A DNA stretch of 64,000 nucleotides, taken from CAIUMH01 sp963758555 (GTDB taxonomy: Bacteria; Actinomycetota; Acidimicrobiia; Acidimicrobiales; RAAP-2). The position numbers were made by a program, and so were the translations under genes. Shown here in pieces: positions 51,603 to 62,126 of this stretch; positions within the stretch are counted from its first letter, which is position 1; the number at the start of each line of letters is the position of its first letter. The stretch lies in contig CAVWVW010000003.1 of the NCBI GenBank assembly GCA_963758555.1, forward strand, positions 1,674,001-1,738,000, in the 5' to 3' direction. The notes below the pieces were generated by a model. That model was given only the letters and a program-made list of their open reading frames with translations. It did not search any database and was not told the DNA's origin.

Positions 51603-52367
51603 ATGTCCGACGAGATACTCAGGGAGCGAAAGGGCGCGGTCGAGGTCCTGACCATCAACCGACCGGACGCCCGCAACGCCATCAACCTTGCCGTGGCACA
51701 GGCGCTCAGCAGCGCCCTCGACGAGCTCGAGGCCGACTCAAGCTGCCGGGTCATCGTGCTCACCGCGGCTGGCGACAAGGCGTTCTCCGCAGGCATGGAC
51801 CTCAAGGCCTTCGCCTCGGGCGAGCTGCCCTTCACCGAGCATGGCTTCGGCGGCATCACCCACCGGGTCATCTCGAAGCCGCTGCTCTGCGCCGCCAACG
51901 GCTCAGCCTTGGCTGGCGGCTTCGAGATCATGCTGAGCTGTGATCTCGTCGTGGCGGCAGAGCACGCTCGCTTCGGCATCCCCGAGGTCTCGCGAGGCCT
52001 GATCGCTGGCGCAGGAGGGCTCATCCGCCTCCCGAAGCGGATCCCGATGGCCGTCGCCTTGGAGCTGGCGCTCACCGCCGAGCCGCTGGACGCTCAGCGT
52101 GCCTATGGTCTCGGTCTCGTCAACCGGGTCGTGCCTGGCGAGCGTGTCCTCGAAGAGGCGATGTCGCTGGCGAACAGGATCGCTGAGAACGCCCCCGGCG
52201 CCGTCAAGGCGTCCAAGCAGGTCCTTCGAACGGGAGCAGAGATGTCCGAGGAGGAGGCCTGGCTGGTCAGTGACGCCGCCTTCGAAACCGCCATGTCGGC
52301 GCCCGATGCACTCGAGGGCGCCACCGCGTTCGCCGAGAAGAGGCCGCCGAGCTGGCAGGACGCCTGA
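51603..52367 (+). CDS. Enoyl-CoA hydratase/isomerase (crotonase) family protein
   Basis: 254 residues. Family features are LTINRPDARNAINLAVAQAL, the CoA and oxyanion region VLTAAGDKAFSAGMDLKAFASGELPF, and ALAGGFEIMLSCDLVVAAEHARFGIPEVSRGLIAGAGGLIRLPKRIP. Gly (AGG) of the oxyanion hole is kept, and Glu in IPEVSRG lies where one catalytic residue sits. It is divergent from the GH1-like gene and is followed by a CopD-like membrane gene 3 bases later. Likely in fatty-acid or acyl-CoA degradation. Confidence 0.92.
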   Translation: MSDEILRERKGAVEVLTINRPDARNAINLAVAQALSSALDELEADSSCRVIVLTAAGDKAFSAGMDLKAFASGELPFTEHGFGGITHRVISKPLLCAANGSALAGGFEIMLSCDLVVAAEHARFGIPEVSRGLIAGAGGLIRLPKRIPMAVALELALTAEPLDAQRAYGLGLVNRVVPGERVLEEAMSLANRIAENAPGAVKASKQVLRTGAEMSEEEAWLVSDAAFETAMSAPDALEGATAFAEKRPPSWQDA

Positions 52368-52370
52368 GCC

Positions 52371-52793
52371 ATGGTCGCCGAAGAGGTCATGTTGGCACCG
52401 GGGTGGGACACCCTGCGCCTGAGCCTCCACGTCCTGGCGGCGGCCATCTTCGTCGGGGGCCAGTTCGTGATGTTGGGCTTGTTGCCGACAGCGCGTCAGC
52501 TGGGAGGGGACGCCACCAAGTCGCTCGCCCGAGCGTTCGCTCGCTTGAGCTGGCCGGCGTTCTGGGTGCTCATCGCCACAGGGGTCTGGAACATGATCGC
52601 CCTGAGCTCGGAGTCGAAGTCAACGGCATGGAACGTCGTGCTCATCGTCAAGATCATCCTGGTCGTCCTGGCCGGTCTGGGCGCGTGGCTGCACAGCCAT
52701 GCCCGTTCGAAGGCCGCCGTCGGAGCCTGGGGCTCGGTGGCGGGGACCGCCTCGCTGCTGGCTTTGATCGCAGGCGTCATGCTGGCCGGCTGA
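52371..52793 (+). CDS. CopD-like four-helix membrane protein
   Basis: 140 residues with four hydrophobic helices (LSLHVLAAAIFVGGQFVMLGLLP, LSWPAFWVLIATGVWNMIAL, VVLIVKIILVVLAGLGAWLHSHA, ASLLALIAGVMLAG). A conserved His in the first helix (SLHVLAAAIFVGGQ) and the H-x-H pair WLHSHA are the kind of positions that bind haem or copper in CopD/CtaG-type helices. It sits just before tatA and ctaC, so it may help the oxidase get copper or haem. That link is inference. Confidence 0.7.
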   Translation: MVAEEVMLAPGWDTLRLSLHVLAAAIFVGGQFVMLGLLPTARQLGGDATKSLARAFARLSWPAFWVLIATGVWNMIALSSESKSTAWNVVLIVKIILVVLAGLGAWLHSHARSKAAVGAWGSVAGTASLLALIAGVMLAG

Positions 52794-52857
52794 GGACGGC
52801 GCCAAGTGGGGTCTAACCTCATAGATGGAACTCGATCGAACGGGTAAGAGGAGGTAG

Positions 52858-53064
52858 GTGAACGTGCTTGCAGAGATCTTCGGACCCGATCTCCTCATCG
52901 TCATCATCATCATCGCCATCGTGATCTTCGGGGGCGCGGCGATCCCCAAGATGGCGCGCAGCCTGGGCTCGGCCAAGACCGAGTTCGAGAAGGGCTTGAA
53001 GGACGGCGCGACGGACGACGAGGCAACCGAGTCGACCGACGACCCCACCTCCACCAAGGAGTAG
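52858..53064 (+). CDS. tatA: Sec-independent protein translocase TatA
   Basis: 68 residues from GTG 52858, with the strong site AGAGGAGGT before it. One membrane helix, FGPDLLIVIIIIAIVIFGG, is followed by the amphipathic helix beginning AAIPKMARSLGSAKTEFEKGLKDG and an acidic tail. These are the hallmarks of TatA: FG..E/D..., then P..A..LG.....FK. The window's two Rieske proteins carry twin-arginine helices and are plausible clients. Confidence 0.9.
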   Translation: MNVLAEIFGPDLLIVIIIIAIVIFGGAAIPKMARSLGSAKTEFEKGLKDGATDDEATESTDDPTSTKE

Positions 53065-53130
53065 GTCCGGGCCCGAATCGGGCCACCGTCAACTACCGCC
53101 CCAGCCTCCGCGTTGACTAAGGTCGGCCGA

Positions 53131-54003
53131 GTGGAATCAGCCCCCCAAATTTCTGACTCCGTGCTTGCTCCTGAGGCGGTGACGCGGCGTCCGAGGCGGA
53201 CCAAAGCGCTCCTCGCTGCGCTGCTCGCACCACTGCTCCTGGCCGGTTGCGACGTGCCGTCCTTCGGCGTGTCAAAGGGAGTTTCCGCAACGAGCCACAA
53301 CACCTTCATCTTGTGGCAGGGCTTCTCGATCGCCGGCATCATCGTCGGCGGCGGCACCTTCCTCTTCATCCTCTGGGCGGTGTTCCGCTACCGCAAGAAG
53401 AGCGACGCCATCCCGAAGCAGACCCAGTACAACCTGCCGCTCGAGATCTTCTACACGATCGTGCCGATCGTCATCGTCATCGGGCTCTTCGCCGCCACCG
53501 TGGTCGTCGAGAACGAGGTCACCGCCGAGCCCAACGCACAGGCGAACATCACCATCACGGCCTTCCAGTGGGGCTGGAAGTTCACCTACCCGGGCCACAA
53601 GGCCGTGATCGTCGGACAGACCACGCAGAACCCCGAGATGGTCATGCCGTCGGACGAGAACGTCCACTTCAACCTGGTGTCCCTCGACGTGGTTCACGGC
53701 TTCTACGTGCGTGACTTCAACTTCAGCCGCTACGCACAGCCGGGCCTCACCAACGTCTTCACCTTCAACATCACCAAGACAGGCGTCTACAACGGCCAGT
53801 GCACCCAGCTGTGCGGCCTCTACCACTCGCTGATGTACTTCAGGATCAAGGTCGTGACCCCCGCGCAGTACAAGGCGTGGCTCGCCGTCCAGGACGCCAC
53901 CACGCCGGCCTCCCGAGCGCTGGCCGCCAAGGGAGCCATCAAGCTCGGCACCGCCACCCAGGTACCGACCAAGCCCGCCTACACGACCTACGGAGCACAC
54001 TGA
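53131..54003 (+). CDS. ctaC: Cytochrome c oxidase subunit II
   Basis: 290 residues from GTG 53131; a TTG at 53113 would add six residues. A signal peptide with lipobox LLAGC, two membrane helices (IAGIIVGGGTFLFILWAVF and IFYTIVPIVIVIGLFAATVVV), and an external cupredoxin domain are seen. The Cu-A ligands are Cys224, Cys228, His232 and Met235 in CTQLCGLYHSLM, with a Glu-Val-Met side loop before it. First gene of ctaC-ctaD-ctaF. Confidence 0.96.
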   Translation: MESAPQISDSVLAPEAVTRRPRRTKALLAALLAPLLLAGCDVPSFGVSKGVSATSHNTFILWQGFSIAGIIVGGGTFLFILWAVFRYRKKSDAIPKQTQYNLPLEIFYTIVPIVIVIGLFAATVVVENEVTAEPNAQANITITAFQWGWKFTYPGHKAVIVGQTTQNPEMVMPSDENVHFNLVSLDVVHGFYVRDFNFSRYAQPGLTNVFTFNITKTGVYNGQCTQLCGLYHSLMYFRIKVVTPAQYKAWLAVQDATTPASRALAAKGAIKLGTATQVPTKPAYTTYGAH

Positions 54004-54004
54004 G

Positions 54005-55760
<1,756 letters not shown>

Positions 55761-55761
<1 letters not shown>

Positions 55762-56159
55762 TGCTCAAGACAGAGTCGCTCATCCTTCTCGGCCTCGGGG
55801 TGTTCTTCGGGTTCATGGGGGCTGTCTACTGGCTGTGGGGCCACGAGGATGGCGGCGGGGTGATGCTGCTCGGCTCCTTCCTGCTCGGCATGCTGCCCGG
55901 CTTCTACTACCTGTGGTGGTATCGCCGCACCGGAGGCAACCGGCCCGAAGACCGAGATGACGCCACGATCCAAGAGGGTGCCGGCGTCATCGACTCCTTC
56001 CCCTCCACCTCGATCTGGCCCTTCGTGCTCGGCATCGGCTGCTTCTCGATGGTGCTCGCCCTGGTCTTCGGCGTGTGGTTCGCTGTGCCCGGCATCGCGC
56101 TGCTGGTCGCCGCCTTCGTCGGCGTCACCGCCGAGTCACGGCGCGGCGGCGACGTCTGA
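55761..56159 (+). CDS. ctaF: Cytochrome c oxidase subunit IV (actinobacterial type)
   Basis: 132 residues. Four membrane helices and the pair SFLLGMLPGFYYLWWYRRTGG and DSFPSTSIWPFVLGIGCFSMVLALVFG match the actinobacterial CtaF family. Its ATG shares one base with the ctaD stop (TGATG), so it is translated with ctaD. Confidence 0.85.
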
Positions 56160-56217
56160 GCAACCCGTCGCCCACGGCGACGGCAACACCAGAGGGCTCT
56201 CCTCACCACTGATCGCG

Positions 56218-57369
56218 GTGATGGCGGTTGCCACCGGCGCGATCGTCGCCAACCTCTACTACCTCCAGCCCCTCCTCCACGAGGTCCAAGCCAGCTTCGG
56301 CGTCAGCTCGGCAGCGGCCTCGGCCCTCATCACCGCCTCCCAGGTCGGCTACGCCATCGGCCTGGCCTTGGTGCTCCCTCTCGGCGACCTCATCCCACGT
56401 CGGTGGCTGGTCGTCGCCATCTACCTCTCTGCCGGTGTGGCTATGGCTCTGGGTGCCTGGGTGCACGCCTTCGGGGTCTTCGCCGCGATCACCCTCATCG
56501 TCGGGCTCTTCTCCGTCGGCGGCCAGGTGATGATCCCCTTCGCCGCCGACCTCTCCTCGGAGGAGCGACGAGGTCGCACAGTCGCTCGGCTCATGTCGGG
56601 ACTGCTCCTCGGGATCCTGCTCTCAAGGACGGTGGCCGGCGTCATCGCCCAGCTCGCTGGCTGGCGGAGCGTCTACGTGGTGGGCGCCGTGCTCATGTTC
56701 GCCAGCGCACTGGTGCTCTTCCGTGCGCTGCCCAACGAGGCCCCTCGTCCCCACGTCCCCTACCCGAGGCTGGTCTCGACGGCCTTCGGCCTGCTGGTGG
56801 AGCTCAAGGAGCTCCGCCGACGGGCGTGGCTCGGGGCCGTCTGCTTCGCCGGGTTCTCGGTGCTCTGGACGACCCTCGCCTTCCAGCTCTCGGCCCCACC
56901 GTTCAGCTACTCCCAGGCCACCATCGGGCTCTTCGGCTTGGCGGGTGCCGCCGGCGTCTTCGCCGCCAACGCCGCTGGCTCCCTGGCCGACAGCAACCGC
57001 CATCGGCTCTCGACGGTGCTGGCCTCGGTGCTGCTGGTCGTATCCTTCGTGATCATGGGCCTCGGCGGTGGCTCGATCTTCGCCATCACCGCGGGCATCG
57101 TGGTCCTCGACGTGGCGGTCCAAGGCATCCAGATCACCAACCAGTCGATCATCTACGCCCTGGCTCCCCAGTCAAGAAGTCGGATCAACTCGGCCTACAT
57201 GTTCTGCTACTTCCTCGGGGGCGCCGCGGGCTCTCTCCTTGGAGGCCTCGCCTACCAGCACGGAGGATGGCGCTCGTCCTCGCTCCTCGGCGTGATCTTG
57301 GGCCTCTTGGCGCTGCTCCCAGCGATCGTCTGGAAAGACCCGGTGCCCGCGCCCAGCCTCGCCGTCTAG
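56218..57369 (+). CDS. MFS transporter
   Basis: About 384 residues. The frame is open from inside ctaF, but it has no ATG, GTG or TTG between 56041 and 56218, so GTG 56218 or ATG 56221 is the probable start. Twelve membrane helices are seen, with motif YAIGLALVLPLGDLIPRRWLVV and FAADLSSEERRGRTVARLMSGLLLGILLSRTVAG in the usual central place. It may belong to the DHA1 or sugar-efflux type. It follows the cytochrome oxidase operon with 58 bases between and could be co-transcribed with it. Confidence 0.8.
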   Translation: MMAVATGAIVANLYYLQPLLHEVQASFGVSSAAASALITASQVGYAIGLALVLPLGDLIPRRWLVVAIYLSAGVAMALGAWVHAFGVFAAITLIVGLFSVGGQVMIPFAADLSSEERRGRTVARLMSGLLLGILLSRTVAGVIAQLAGWRSVYVVGAVLMFASALVLFRALPNEAPRPHVPYPRLVSTAFGLLVELKELRRRAWLGAVCFAGFSVLWTTLAFQLSAPPFSYSQATIGLFGLAGAAGVFAANAAGSLADSNRHRLSTVLASVLLVVSFVIMGLGGGSIFAITAGIVVLDVAVQGIQITNQSIIYALAPQSRSRINSAYMFCYFLGGAAGSLLGGLAYQHGGWRSSSLLGVILGLLALLPAIVWKDPVPAPSLAV

Positions 57370-57986
57370 GGCGACTGAGGAGTTCCCGCCTGTCGAAGGG
57401 CACTCCGGCGTCCAGGAGCGAGCACCACCTCCGAAGGCGCCCGGAGCGCTCGATCGCCACCCACGGATGCCAGTCGGTGGGACAACGGCCTCTCGATCGA
57501 CGGGGTGTCACGTGACCGAGCTGCTCGAGCATCAGAAGACCCTCAGCCTCGTCGCTCCAGGGCACAGAGCTCAGGTGCGGATGCGCTGGGTCGCTGTGGC
57601 GCTCGTGACGACGGTCGCCCAGGCCAACTCGATCTGGGTCCTGGGGTGCTTCCTCTGCTCGAGCGCGCTCATGGTCATCGTCGCCTTGCCGCTGAGCCAG
57701 TTCCGCTTGAGCACGGGCGGAGCCCCATCGCCAGCGTTCAGATCGACCTGAGTTTCGATGCCAGCACCCTCTCGCGCTCTCGACCCGCGCCCCGTGGCCT
57801 CTCGACAGAAGAGCAAGGTTCTCGTGCCCTCACTGCCAAGAGCACACCGGCCAGCTCGCCGGCAAGTACGCCGAGGCGGCCTCAGAGCGGTGCTACTCGA
57901 TTGGCTCGCACGAGCGCTGACCTGGCGACTCGTGGCCCGGTGTGAGAGCAGGCTGCTGAACAAGCGGTGCGCGTTGAGAGCGAGGC
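57370..57986. other. Intergenic region of 617 bases between convergent genes
   Basis: Sits between the MFS gene (+) and qcrB (-), so terminators rather than promoters are expected. A short frame at 57512-57751 has one hydrophobic stretch (WVAVALVTTVAQANSIWVLGCFL) and might encode a small membrane protein, but it has no good ribosome site. Other open frames here look like chance. Confidence 0.35.
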
Positions 57987-59525
57987 CTAGCGACTGACGC
58001 GCTTGGTGCCCGGGTCCTGGGGCTCTTCGTCTTGGAAGTCGATGTAGCTCGGGACCGTCTCGGCGTCGAGCTCGTGGTGACCGTCACCTGGGCGCTGCTC
58101 CGCCTGGATCGCCAGGTACTCACCGGACTCGGTCCGAGAGACGACGTTGGCCCGCTTGCGCTTGCCGGCACCGGGCACGCCCTGGAGCTCGACACAGATC
58201 TTGTAGACGATCGGGAACGTGATGATCGGCACGACGATGACCAGGACTCGCATGGCCCAGAGCACGACGTTGAGCGAGATGTGGGAGAAGTTGGCCAGGA
58301 CGTCGGTGGAGCTGGCCACGAAGAGCATGAAGACGAAAGCGAAGATCGCCGCGCCGGCAGCGGTGCGCTTCGGACGGTCTCGAGGACGATCGAGCAGGTT
58401 GTGCACGGCGGTGTCCTTGGTGTACTTGGCTTCGATCGTTGGCCACAGCGCGCAGACCGTGAAGATGATGCCGGGCACGATGAGCGCGGGGATGAAGACC
58501 TCAAGGGGAATTGTATGGCCGAAGCCCGTCCATTCCCACGACGGCCAGATGCGCAGGGCTCCATCGAGGAAGCCCATGTACCAGTCCGGTTGGACGGCGT
58601 AGGAGATGTTCGACGCTCGGTAGTAGCCGAACTGCCAGATCGGGTTGATCTGGGCCAAGCCACCGAGCAGGGCGATGGCTCCTGCCACCATGAAGAAGAA
58701 GCCGGTGGCCTTTGCCGCGAAGATCGGCACCATCGGTGCGCCGACGACGTTGTGCTCGGTTCGGCCCTTCCCGGGAAACTGGGTGTGCTTCTGGCGCACC
58801 AGCAAGAAGAGGTGGGCGGTGACCATCCCGATCAGGATCAGCGGGATCAGCAGCACGTGGATGATGTAGAACCTCGGCAAGATCGCCGTCCCTGGGAACG
58901 GGCCGCCGAAGAGCAGGTAGGCCAGGTAGGTGCCGACGACGGGGATCGACTCCAGGATCGAGAAGGCGATGCGGATACCGGTGCCGGAGACCAGGTCGTC
59001 AGGCAGCGAGTAGCCGAGGAAGCCGTTCAAGATGCCCAAGATGAGCATGGTGATCCCGATGGTGTAGTTGAGCTCCCGGGGCTTGCGGAAGGCGCCGGTG
59101 AAGAACACGCGAGCCATGTGGATGACCATCGCACCGATGAAGATGTCACAGGCCCAGTGGTGCATCTGGCGCATCAGCAGCCCGGCACGCACCCCGAAGG
59201 ACAGATCGATCGAGGTGGCGTACGCCTGCGAGACCTGCTGGCCGCGCAACGGCAGGTACGCCCCGTGGTAGGTGACGATCGCCTGGCTGGGGACGTAGTA
59301 GAGGGTGAGGAAGATGCCCGTGGCGATCAGGACCACGAAGGAGTAGAGGGCGATCTCGCCGAGCATGAACGACCAGTGGTCAGGGAAGATCTTGTCGACG
59401 AGGCCCCGACCGCCCTTGGCGATCCCGAGGCGGTCGTCGAGCTCGTTGAGGACCTTGCCGACGGGACCGTACGGGGACTCTGCCTCCTGCTTTGACGAGC
59501 TCGGGCCGTTGATCGTGGTGCTCAT
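57987..59525 (-). CDS. qcrB: Cytochrome bc1 complex cytochrome b subunit
   Basis: 512 residues. Haem-ligand histidines are in the helices with MHHWACDIFIGAMVIHMARVF and FYIIHVLLIPLILIGMVTAHLFLLV, each with paired His. The Qo-site motif reads PDWYMGF, the actinobacterial form of PEWY, preceded by the AVQ. Eight or nine helices are present, and a C-terminal tail of about 60 residues is charged. Its start overlaps qcrA by 4 bases. Last gene of ctaE-qcrC-qcrA-qcrB. Confidence 0.97.
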   Translation of the reverse strand: MSTTINGPSSSKQEAESPYGPVGKVLNELDDRLGIAKGGRGLVDKIFPDHWSFMLGEIALYSFVVLIATGIFLTLYYVPSQAIVTYHGAYLPLRGQQVSQAYATSIDLSFGVRAGLLMRQMHHWACDIFIGAMVIHMARVFFTGAFRKPRELNYTIGITMLILGILNGFLGYSLPDDLVSGTGIRIAFSILESIPVVGTYLAYLLFGGPFPGTAILPRFYIIHVLLIPLILIGMVTAHLFLLVRQKHTQFPGKGRTEHNVVGAPMVPIFAAKATGFFFMVAGAIALLGGLAQINPIWQFGYYRASNISYAVQPDWYMGFLDGALRIWPSWEWTGFGHTIPLEVFIPALIVPGIIFTVCALWPTIEAKYTKDTAVHNLLDRPRDRPKRTAAGAAIFAFVFMLFVASSTDVLANFSHISLNVVLWAMRVLVIVVPIITFPIVYKICVELQGVPGAGKRKRANVVSRTESGEYLAIQAEQRPGDGHHELDAETVPSYIDFQDEEPQDPGTKRVSR

Positions 59526-60448
59526 GAGCGCTCCCAGTACCCAGGTCCAACAGGCTGATCGAAGCCGTCTTGCGCCCGCACGTATCCACGGCCGTCGACG
59601 TAGAGGGGCAGCTGGGGCAACGGGCGAGGGGCCGGGCCGAAGTCGGGCTCAGCGCCGTTGGTGACGTCGAACATCGACTGGTGACACGGGCAGACGAGCT
59701 GCTCGAGCTGCTGCTCGTAGAGGCCCACAGGGCAGCCGAGGTGGGTGCAGAGCTTGGAGTAGGCGATGTAGCCAGCAGGGCCCCAGGTCTCACGACCAGG
59801 ACGGGTCGTGTAGTTCGTGTCCGTCAGCCGGATGAGCACCGTCTGGTCGGTCGCTTGGCCCTGGTCGGTGTCCTGGAGGCCCTTCGGGTACACGGTCACG
59901 ATGCCGCCGACGGCGAGGTCATCGACGTGGATCGCTCGGCCCGTCGAGTCGACGAGGTAGGTGCCCTTCTTCCAGCCGGTCCTCGTCGGCGTCAGGCCCG
60001 GGAGCGGCCCGAGCGAGCGCAGCAGCGGGAAGATGGACACGACGCCGAAGGCGACGAGGCCGAGACCGGCGGTGCCAGCGAGCACCTTGCGACGACCCAA
60101 GATCCCTGCACCTCGCTGGGTGACCGCAGCGCCGAAGAGATCACGCTCCTCGTCGGTGCCGCGCAGATCGTGGCGCTCCTCGACGAAGGGCCCCTTCGGC
60201 ATGAGGTACTTGCCCCATGCCGTGATGCCGAAGCCGAGGAACAAGATGCCGCCACCCAGGGTGACGCCGAAGGTCCATGGCTTCCAGCTGTACCAGTAGG
60301 CGACGCCGAAGAGCACGATCAGCACGATGCCGATCACCATGGTCAGAGCGATCAGCTGCTCGGCGCGCTCAGGGTGACGAGCGAGCGGCTGCATGTGCGG
60401 GTCATCGGGGCTCGCGGTTGAGAAGCTCCCGAGATCGTCGTCACTCAC
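59522..60448 (-). CDS. qcrA: Cytochrome bc1 complex Rieske iron-sulfur subunit
   Basis: 308 residues. Three membrane helices are visible: two in the first 80 residues and a third at LGRRKVLAGTAGLGLVAFGVVSIF, which carries a twin-arginine pair. The Rieske domain follows, with CTHLGC and CPCHQSMF binding the 2Fe-2S cluster. In actinobacteria the third helix is known to be inserted through the Tat path. It overlaps both qcrC and qcrB by 4 bases. Confidence 0.97.
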   Translation of the reverse strand: MSDDDLGSFSTASPDDPHMQPLARHPERAEQLIALTMVIGIVLIVLFGVAYWYSWKPWTFGVTLGGGILFLGFGITAWGKYLMPKGPFVEERHDLRGTDEERDLFGAAVTQRGAGILGRRKVLAGTAGLGLVAFGVVSIFPLLRSLGPLPGLTPTRTGWKKGTYLVDSTGRAIHVDDLAVGGIVTVYPKGLQDTDQGQATDQTVLIRLTDTNYTTRPGRETWGPAGYIAYSKLCTHLGCPVGLYEQQLEQLVCPCHQSMFDVTNGAEPDFGPAPRPLPQLPLYVDGRGYVRAQDGFDQPVGPGYWERS

Positions 60449-61395
60449 GTCCGGTCTCCGATCCAGAAGGCGACGAGTGCGAGCAGGCCCACGCCGAAGG
60501 ACAAGGCCACGAACCCTTCAGCCACAGGCCCGAGACCACCGAGGTCGAAGCCGCCCGGGTCACGGGGGTGCTGGATGTAGCCGGTCACGTAGGCCACGAC
60601 GTTGCGCACCTGCTCGTCAGAGAGGTTGCCGGTGAAGCGGGGCATGTTGCCCGGCCCTGTGCGGATGGCTTCGGCGACCTGGGTGGCAGGGATGTTCCGC
60701 AGGCTCGGGGCGTTCGTGCCACGAGCCAGGGCGTCACCGTCACCGGTGATGGTGTGGCAGGCCGCGCAGTTGAGCGAGAAGAGCTGGAAGCCGTCGGAGA
60801 CGTCGGCTGTCTTGATCGAGTGCACGATCGGCACGTACGGCGTGGCGGGCGAAAGCGAGTTCACCCAGGCGGCCACGGCAAGCGCCTGCGCCGGGGTGAG
60901 CCGCGGCTGCTTGCGCTCTGCCTGGATGTTGCGAGGGTCAGAGGCTGGCATGCGCCCAGAGGCGACCCAGAAGTCCACCGTGGCCGGTCCCAGGCCACGC
61001 AGGTCCGGGTAGGCGCCGGGCGTGCCGTCGGCGGGCACCCCGTTGGCCGTGGATCCGTGACAGCTGGCGCAGTTCTGCATGTAGAGCGCTTCACCGAGCG
61101 GGATCAGCTTGTCCGGTGGCGCCACGTAGGTGATGTCCCGGTTCCCGTAGGCGACCAGCTGTCCGGAGGAGTTGTGAACACGGACCGATGAGAACGCCGT
61201 GCCACTGTTGAAGCGACCCGTCTGGTAGGCCGCCGGCGGCACCGTCAGCGCCTGTGCGGCCGAGACGGTGGAGGGGATGGACTCTGCGCTCGTCGTCGCA
61301 CTCGAGGAGCCTCCCGAGAAGAGGACCATCATGGTCAGACCGACGGTCAGCAGCACCAACGCGGGCAGCAGGAGCTGCTTCGTCAGCTTGGGCAC
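60445..61395 (-). CDS. qcrC: Cytochrome bc1 complex di-haem cytochrome c subunit
   Basis: 316 residues from GTG 61395; a longer open frame to 61704 lies over ctaE in another frame and is not real. One N-terminal helix (LLLPALVLLTVGLTMMVLFSGG) exports the protein. Two haem c sites follow, CASCHGST and CAACHTIT, each with a downstream Met region, and a C-terminal membrane helix (FVALSFGVGLLALVAFWIG) anchors it. The fused di-haem QcrC replaces a soluble cytochrome c in actinobacterial bc1-aa3 supercomplexes. It starts 8 bases after ctaE. Confidence 0.97.
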   Translation of the reverse strand: MPKLTKQLLLPALVLLTVGLTMMVLFSGGSSSATTSAESIPSTVSAAQALTVPPAAYQTGRFNSGTAFSSVRVHNSSGQLVAYGNRDITYVAPPDKLIPLGEALYMQNCASCHGSTANGVPADGTPGAYPDLRGLGPATVDFWVASGRMPASDPRNIQAERKQPRLTPAQALAVAAWVNSLSPATPYVPIVHSIKTADVSDGFQLFSLNCAACHTITGDGDALARGTNAPSLRNIPATQVAEAIRTGPGNMPRFTGNLSDEQVRNVVAYVTGYIQHPRDPGGFDLGGLGPVAEGFVALSFGVGLLALVAFWIGDRT

Positions 61396-61403
61396 GGGGC
61401 GCC

Positions 61404-62000
61404 TCACTTGAGCAGGAAGAGGCAGGCGTAGAGCCCGACCCAGACGACGTCGACGAAGTGCCAGTAGTAGCTCACTCCCTGGAAGACCGACAGCTCTCCG
61501 GGGTCTCCCGCCTCGCCGCGGAGGCGTCCCATGAGCAGCGCCATGGCGAGGAGACCGATGAAGACGTGGAGACCATGGAGGCCCGTGGTGATGAAGAACA
61601 CCGAGCCGTAAGAGTTCGTGTACCAGCGAGTCGTGATGTGAGTCCACTCGTAGATCTGGTTGCCCAGGAACATCGCACCCATGATCATCGAGAGGATCAG
61701 CCACTTGCGGGCCTTGGATCGCTCACGGTGCTCTTCGTGCCAGACAGCCATCCACATGGTGCCCGAGGACGCCACGAGGATCAGGGTGAAGATGCCGGCC
61801 TGGATCGTGTCGAGTTTGGTGCCCTGGGGCGGCCACGAGACCAGGTGAGCCCGGATGGTGAAGAGGGCCGCGAAGAGGCCCGAAAAGAACATCAGCTCCG
61901 AGCCGAGCCAGATCATGACGCCGATGGCGAGCATCGGCGGCCTGTCGTGGACGATCTTCTGGCGCTTGGCGGAGGGGGCCGCAGAGACTGCCTGGGTCAC
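61404..62000 (-). CDS. ctaE: Cytochrome c oxidase subunit III
   Basis: 198 residues from GTG 62000, with AGGAAAG 6 bases before. Five membrane helices are seen, and the conserved Glu/His block MIWLGSELMFFSGLFAALFTI and SVFFITTGLHGLHVFIGLLAMALL match subunit III. The C-terminus is short and ends in the last helix with WVGLYACLFLLK. It heads the operon ctaE-qcrC-qcrA-qcrB, as in mycobacteria. Confidence 0.96.
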   Translation of the reverse strand: MTQAVSAAPSAKRQKIVHDRPPMLAIGVMIWLGSELMFFSGLFAALFTIRAHLVSWPPQGTKLDTIQAGIFTLILVASSGTMWMAVWHEEHRERSKARKWLILSMIMGAMFLGNQIYEWTHITTRWYTNSYGSVFFITTGLHGLHVFIGLLAMALLMGRLRGEAGDPGELSVFQGVSYYWHFVDVVWVGLYACLFLLK

Positions 62001-62126
62001 GGCTACTTTCCTAGTCGAAGGTGCATGAGTCGCGCCAGATTAGACGAGCCCTCTGACCACCTCGGGGAGCCACCAAACCGCTCGGATCCGTCAGGCTCGC
62101 CCGACGCCGATGCCTGCCGCGAATCG

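Noticed and set aside
57512..57751. Short frame as a membrane peptide gene
   Set aside because: One hydrophobic stretch but no ribosome site and no family; left as part of the intergenic region.
60445..61704. Long start for qcrC at 61704
   Set aside because: The first 103 codons overlap ctaE in another frame and are Arg/His-rich. GTG 61395 starts the membrane helix correctly.
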